64,000 nucleotides of DNA from Bacteroidales bacterium UBA5382. GTDB lineage: Bacteria > Bacteroidota > Bacteroidia > Bacteroidales > Dysgonomonadaceae. Shown here one piece after another: positions 59,964 to 64,000 of this stretch (positions are counted from its first letter, which is position 1; every line of letters starts with the position of its first letter). Where the stretch lies: the NCBI GenBank assembly GCA_002409745.1, contig DHOU01000029.1, forward strand, positions 46,809-110,808, in the 5' to 3' direction. The notes under the pieces are model-generated. The model saw nothing but the letters and a program-made list of their open reading frames with translations, was not told the DNA's origin and did not search any database. A program made the translations under genes and the position numbers.

Positions 59964-62900
59964 TTAAAATTTGAGAGTTAAACCAACATTGATAATTCTC
60001 ATTGTCGGATAGGCTAATCCGTTTGTTTCATTTATTTCCGGGTCCACTCCGATTAAGTTTGTCAACCCAAATAAGTTTTGGCCGGCAAGATATAACCTGA
60101 CATCGGAAATCGACATACTATTGGTAAGTTTTTTAGGGAGATTATATCCGAATTCGAGATTTCGTAACTTGACATATCTCACATTCTTTTTCCAAAAATC
60201 ACTATTCCAATAATTACTATGGCTGCTGTTCCCAATTAACAATGTAGGATATTTCCCGGGAATCAGTTCACTGTTTGCATCCCAAATATCGGTAAGCCTC
60301 CATGTATTTTCCATATAATATTGAGGATTGTTTCCACCATCATGGAAAGGATTGCGTTGTTCCCATTCCTGATACCACGTTGATAAAGCTCCACCGGTTA
60401 AATCAAAAGCAAGATCAAAACCTTTCCATTGAAAAGAAAAATTTAACCCGAAGTTGAGGATCGGCGTTGAATCCTGACGATAACCGATGGGGCGTTCATC
60501 CATTCCGTTAATTACTCCATCGCCATTCAAATCTTTATATTTTATATCTCCCGGTCGCAATGTTTTATTTCCCTGGCGGTCATTATCGATCGTCCAAGAA
60601 GCGATCTCTTCCCAACTTTGAAATTGTCCATCCGATTGCAGGCCCCAATTTAAATAGCCATAACGCTGTTGAATAGAATTCCGATATACATTCCAAGAAT
60701 TACTGAACCGCGGTTTATATTGATCCCAATCATAAAATCGCGAATAGGTAATATTTGCTCCGATTGAATAATGAAAATCCTCTATTTTATCCGTCCATTT
60801 GGCCATCAAATCATAGCCCATATGCTTATCAGAATTCAAATTTTCTTTCGGCAAACTGAACCCGACTTCAGAAGGTAATAAAATATCATATCTGGAGGAA
60901 GGAAGTCCGGTTCTTAATCGGTGGAAAAAGTCGAATGAACCGTTTAACTTTCCTTTAAAAAAACTCGCATCAATTCCCACATCAAGAATTTTGGCTTTTA
61001 TCCATGATAAGGTCGTTACAGGCAATCCACGATCCTGAGATCCAATAATATATTTACCATCAATTACAGAAGATGTTATATTTTGCCAGTTACCATCAGC
61101 ATTTCTATACCGTTTATAATTATACCCGCTCATATAATCAAAAGGATTATAACCGGAAACATTATCATCGCCTAATAAACCATAAGAAGCCCTGATTTTT
61201 AAGTCATTAAAAACATTTGAAATTTGGGTATTACGCCAGAAATTCTCCTCTGATATTCGCCATCCTACAGAAGCGGAAGGGAAAAAGCCCCAGCGATGGG
61301 AAGGTGGAAACTTCCACGAACCATCATAGCGTCCGGAGAGTTCAATTAAATATTTTCCCGCATAATCATAATTAAATCGTCCCATGAAGCCTAATCGAGC
61401 TTGCGTGTTATTCCCCTCGTCATCATAGGTATCCATTGTTTCATAATCGATTAAATGTAGAGCATTGGATGTCGGAATTGAATGCACCCAAGTAGTGGGA
61501 GTATCTCTTTTAATAGCTTCCGCCCCCAAAACTCCAGCGATGGTATGTTCTCCAAAAACTTTATTATAAGATAGCTGAACATTGCTCGTGATTTCTTCTA
61601 CATATCCTTGCCTACGTTCCCTCCATGGATTATTATTCTCGAAAATAACGGGATAGGTATCTGTCTTTTCGTCATAACCATAAAGTTTATAAGTATACTC
61701 CTGATTGTCCAATCGTTGATTTGCTAAATAATAACTGGCAAGAGCTTTTGCTTTTAGGCCGTCGAATATCTCATACTCCGCATCGAAATTCAATTGTACA
61801 ACCCTCCAGGTTTCCTCATATTTACCGGCAAGGTCGTAATTTAGCCACGCAAAATTTGTACCGGGATTTGTAGAGGTAAGGGTTGGATATAAAGGATTAT
61901 CATTTGCATAGGGCCTTTTAGTAGGAAGATTTCGATAGGTACCAAACCGAGGCATCCAATAGTCATCCCCTTCCGGAACTCCCGGATTAATCCGTTTTTC
62001 AATACGTCCGTTCATTCCTCCCCCTATCTTGAAACGATCCGAAATATTTGCATTTACGTTCATTTGAATATTCGTCCGTTCAAAACCTCCGTAGTTTACG
62101 ATAATCGCATCTTGATTCAAATGCCCGACGCTCAAATAATAATTAATCTTATCGGATCCTCCGGAAACATTTGCATTGATATAATTTTGGGGAGAAACTT
62201 TCCAAATATAATCATACCAATCAAAAGGTTGGTATCCTTTTTCGGTCCCTTGCACCCATTTTTCATACACCTCTTTGGGATATGTATAATCGGTTACTCC
62301 TTGAAGCGTTTGGGCCTGAATATAGTTTGTCAAATAAGTGGCAGCTGTTGCCGGTTTTGGAAAAGCATAAAGACTTTGCCAACCATAATATGCGTTCAAA
62401 CTTACTGTATTTTTGGTATTGCGGGTCCCTTTTTTAGTGGTAACAACTACGACTCCATTCGCAGCTCGTACTCCATAAATAGAAGCGGAAGCATCTTTCA
62501 ATACCGAAATCGATTCTATATCGTTAAAGTCAATATTATTAAATTGACCTTCGTCCGATTGAATACCGTCTATTACATATAGTGGGGTACCCATGTTACG
62601 AATTTGAATACTTGTCGATGCACCAGGACGGCCATCCGCCTGCCGAGAATTAATACCCGCAATTTTACCAACCAAAGCTCCTGACGAGGTGGAGGACTTG
62701 GAACGGCTTATGTCGTCGGAGCCGATAACTGAAATCGCAGAAGTCAAAGATTCTTTTTTCTGCGCTAATCCAAAACCGGTGATGACAATTTCGTCCAATG
62801 CCGATACGTCTTCTTCCAATACGATATCAATAGATGTTCGCCCGTTAACATTAATCGATTGAGTTTTCATTCCTACATAGGAGAATTCTATTCGGCCTTC

Positions 62901-63122
62901 TGATGGCACGTTGGATAAAATAAAACGACCGTCCGCATCCGTAATGGTTCCCGTTGAAGTGCCCTGAATCATGACAGATACCCCGATCAAAGGATCTTGC
63001 TTATTATCTGTCACCCTCCCATTTACAGTAAGGGTCTGGGCGAAAATACCGAGGGAAAAAGTCAGACATATCATGACCAAAATCCCTTTTGATAAAATTG
63101 AATTTTTATTCGTTATTCTCAT
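59964..63122 (-). CDS. susC: SusC-family TonB-dependent transporter
   Basis: The product has 1052 residues. A signal peptide is followed by a carboxypeptidase-regulatory-like domain (VNGRVTDNKQDPLIGVSVMIQGTSTGT, about residues 32-105), a plug domain (ALVGKIAGINSRQADGRPGASTSIQIRN; GVRAANGVVVVTTKKG) and a 22-strand barrel ending ...INVGLTLKF. The segment ALDEIVITGFG is a TonB-box-like region. It imports oligosaccharides across the outer membrane using TonB energy. It is the first gene of the locus and the likely main target of the hybrid regulator. Confidence 0.97.
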   Translation of the reverse strand: MRITNKNSILSKGILVMICLTFSLGIFAQTLTVNGRVTDNKQDPLIGVSVMIQGTSTGTITDADGRFILSNVPSEGRIEFSYVGMKTQSINVNGRTSIDIVLEEDVSALDEIVITGFGLAQKKESLTSAISVIGSDDISRSKSSTSSGALVGKIAGINSRQADGRPGASTSIQIRNMGTPLYVIDGIQSDEGQFNNIDFNDIESISVLKDASASIYGVRAANGVVVVTTKKGTRNTKNTVSLNAYYGWQSLYAFPKPATAATYLTNYIQAQTLQGVTDYTYPKEVYEKWVQGTEKGYQPFDWYDYIWKVSPQNYINANVSGGSDKINYYLSVGHLNQDAIIVNYGGFERTNIQMNVNANISDRFKIGGGMNGRIEKRINPGVPEGDDYWMPRFGTYRNLPTKRPYANDNPLYPTLTSTNPGTNFAWLNYDLAGKYEETWRVVQLNFDAEYEIFDGLKAKALASYYLANQRLDNQEYTYKLYGYDEKTDTYPVIFENNNPWRERRQGYVEEITSNVQLSYNKVFGEHTIAGVLGAEAIKRDTPTTWVHSIPTSNALHLIDYETMDTYDDEGNNTQARLGFMGRFNYDYAGKYLIELSGRYDGSWKFPPSHRWGFFPSASVGWRISEENFWRNTQISNVFNDLKIRASYGLLGDDNVSGYNPFDYMSGYNYKRYRNADGNWQNITSSVIDGKYIIGSQDRGLPVTTLSWIKAKILDVGIDASFFKGKLNGSFDFFHRLRTGLPSSRYDILLPSEVGFSLPKENLNSDKHMGYDLMAKWTDKIEDFHYSIGANITYSRFYDWDQYKPRFSNSWNVYRNSIQQRYGYLNWGLQSDGQFQSWEEIASWTIDNDRQGNKTLRPGDIKYKDLNGDGVINGMDERPIGYRQDSTPILNFGLNFSFQWKGFDLAFDLTGGALSTWYQEWEQRNPFHDGGNNPQYYMENTWRLTDIWDANSELIPGKYPTLLIGNSSHSNYWNSDFWKKNVRYVKLRNLEFGYNLPKKLTNSMSISDVRLYLAGQNLFGLTNLIGVDPEINETNGLAYPTMRIINVGLTLKF

Positions 63123-63151
63123 TTTTTAGGTTATTAAATTAGTTCATATAA

Positions 63152-63488
63152 TTATTTACTGGACGAGAATTCGTCCTTATCTTTATCATTCTTATTATCC
63201 CGGTTGGAGCGTTTAGCTTCTTTAATCAATTCTTCAAGATCATGATACAGGTCACTCCAGATCGCTTCATTGCACATGGACGATATCATTGCAAAAATAT
63301 TTCACAATGCATCCTAACTCCCTGCGACTGGCCGTGGCAGAGGAGGTTTGGCGCAACTCCGAATTTACATCGGCAGCCTTATTCCACAATCCTTCGAAAC
63401 CTTCTTGAGATTCTTTCAGCAACTGGTATTCTTCCGTCAATCCCAATCCGCTAATCATTGCCTGATAGCTTTCAGTTATTCGTAACAT
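63152..63488 (-). pseudogene. Short DUF6261-like gene, frameshifted
   Basis: A minus-strand frame from 63488 begins MLRITESYQAMISGLGLTEE and stops at 63267. Reading on in another frame from about 63285 restores a coding-like sequence (MCNEAIWSDLYHDLEELIKEAKRS) to a stop at 63154-63152, so one indel near 63275-63300 probably broke a gene of about 112 codons. NEAIWSDLYHDLEELIKEA resembles GEAPYQALMDNINQEVKQA near the end of the DUF6261-like protein at 38618, suggesting a C-terminal relative. A minus-strand TACCTTTG (63561-63554) lies upstream, and a 41-bp-period array lies beyond that. Confidence 0.5.
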
Positions 63489-63659
63489 AGTTAAAAGTAT
63501 TAAAAGTAAAAAACAATAGAAACTACTTAGCCTGCCAAGTAATCAGGTAAACACAAAGGTAACCGGCCGGTAAAGACAGGCGCTTTTACCGGAAATAATA
63601 CAGAGCCAAGATAGTACATCGTTAATTTTTTGGCGGAGAATCTGCAAAAAACCAATAGA

Positions 63660-63905
63660 CATTTTGCGCCGTGGCGAAAAGCCTGTTAGGGTTTTGCAGC
63701 CTTTTCGCGTATTCGCGAAGTATTCGAAAAACATTCTCAGTCTTTTCGCGCATAAACAAAGAGGCTGAAAAAGATCAGCAACCTCTCTGCGCAACAGCGA
63801 AAAGCTTGTTGGAGTTTTGCAACTTCTTCGCGAACAAACAGAATAGTTGCAAATACTCGGCAAACCTTTCGCTGAGAAACAAAGAGGATAAGAAAGTCTT
63901 TTGAA
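63660..63905. repeat. Degenerate tandem array, 41-bp period
   Basis: Six units begin (C(T/A)TTTTCGCG-like) at 63660, 63701, 63742, 63783, 63824 and 63865, exactly 41 bp apart. Units contain TTCGCG/CGCGAA-type inverted words and AAACAAAGAGG or AGCTTGTTGGAG-like middles that vary from unit to unit. No indels are seen despite heavy substitution. The array lies upstream of the frameshifted DUF6261-like gene, as the 42-bp array at 39404 lies upstream of the intact one. Confidence 0.8.
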
Positions 63906-63981
63906 AAATGCTTGGGAGAAAGAAGAATAGAGTCGAGCGCGAACAGCAGTGGTATTTAAGCGTTTGTTAATGGATGTAAAT

Positions 63982-63995
63982 CCCCCCCCCCCCCC
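63982..63995. repeat. Homopolymer C tract (14 bases)
   Basis: A run of about 14 C residues followed by T residues lies at the window edge, with no gene visible over it. Such tracts can slip and act as phase-variation switches, but length errors in sequencing are also common here. Confidence 0.6.
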
Positions 63996-64000
63996 TTTTT

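Noticed and set aside
1..64000. tRNA, rRNA, complete insertion sequences, integrases or prophage genes
   Set aside because: None could be recognised on either strand; the Rpn-type gene is the only transposase-like element.

Overview
The window looks like a chromosome segment from a member of the Bacteroidota, most likely order Bacteroidales. The evidence is a SusC/SusD pair with a hybrid two-component regulator and glycoside hydrolases, Bacteroidota-only families (DUF3823, DUF4965-type, a DUF6261-like protein, a GH3/serine-hydrolase fusion), and promoters that repeatedly match the Bacteroidota pattern TTTG - about 19-21 bp - TAnnTTTG. No rRNA or tRNA gene and no complete insertion sequence was recognised.

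Positions 1-7400 (minus strand) hold an export operon: a TetR regulator, a TolC-type outer-membrane factor, a HlyD-type adaptor, two ABC ATPases and two ABC-2 permeases. It is organised like the CecR/YbhGFSR family, but YbhF is split into two genes and the adaptor gene carries an in-frame stop. Two identical TTAATCA-N2-TGATTAA palindromes mark likely TetR operators. Positions 7500-10600 hold a TrpB2-type tryptophan synthase beta gene behind what reads as a complete tryptophan attenuator (promoter, 26-residue leader peptide with four Trp codons, alternative pairing, terminator). A second promoter/structured RNA/terminator unit with no obvious target follows, then an Rpn-type nuclease gene.

Positions 10600-16950 carry topA, a YigZ/IMPACT gene, a BAHD-like acyltransferase, a two-helix membrane protein and a small beta-barrel protein. 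Positions 17000-24600 carry a small membrane peptide, an AraC regulator and an apparent export operon (AttH/CrtC-like lipocalin-fold protein, TolC, EmrA-like adaptor, EmrB-like MFS pump, outer-membrane phospholipase A). A shared inverted repeat lies in front of both the regulator and the operon. Positions 24600-29650 encode a 2-oxoacid dehydrogenase complex in which the only visible lipoyl domain is on E3 and none is on E2. Positions 29900-39400 are housekeeping: SIMPL protein, thiamine pyrophosphokinase, recO, rplS, a 5'-nucleotidase split over two genes, a GH3/serine-hydrolase fusion, aroB and a DUF6261-like protein.

Positions 40500-63100 (minus strand) form a polysaccharide utilisation locus: SusC, SusD, a DUF3823 lipoprotein, a DUF4965/glutaminase-A-like lipoprotein, GH127, GH43, GH20, a hybrid two-component regulator, GH2 and an aldose 1-epimerase. 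Two small toxin-antitoxin modules sit between its enzyme genes, and a decayed third lies just beyond its end. GH127 plus GH43 suggests an arabinose-containing plant glycan.

The main structure not explained by genes is repetitive intergenic DNA. Many spacers are filled with degenerate 7-bp (sometimes 8-bp) tandem words, of different sequence at different loci. Three other spacers hold degenerate arrays with a strict 42-, 42- or 41-bp period, close to four turns of B-DNA. Two of those arrays lie upstream of genes for related helical proteins (DUF6261-like).
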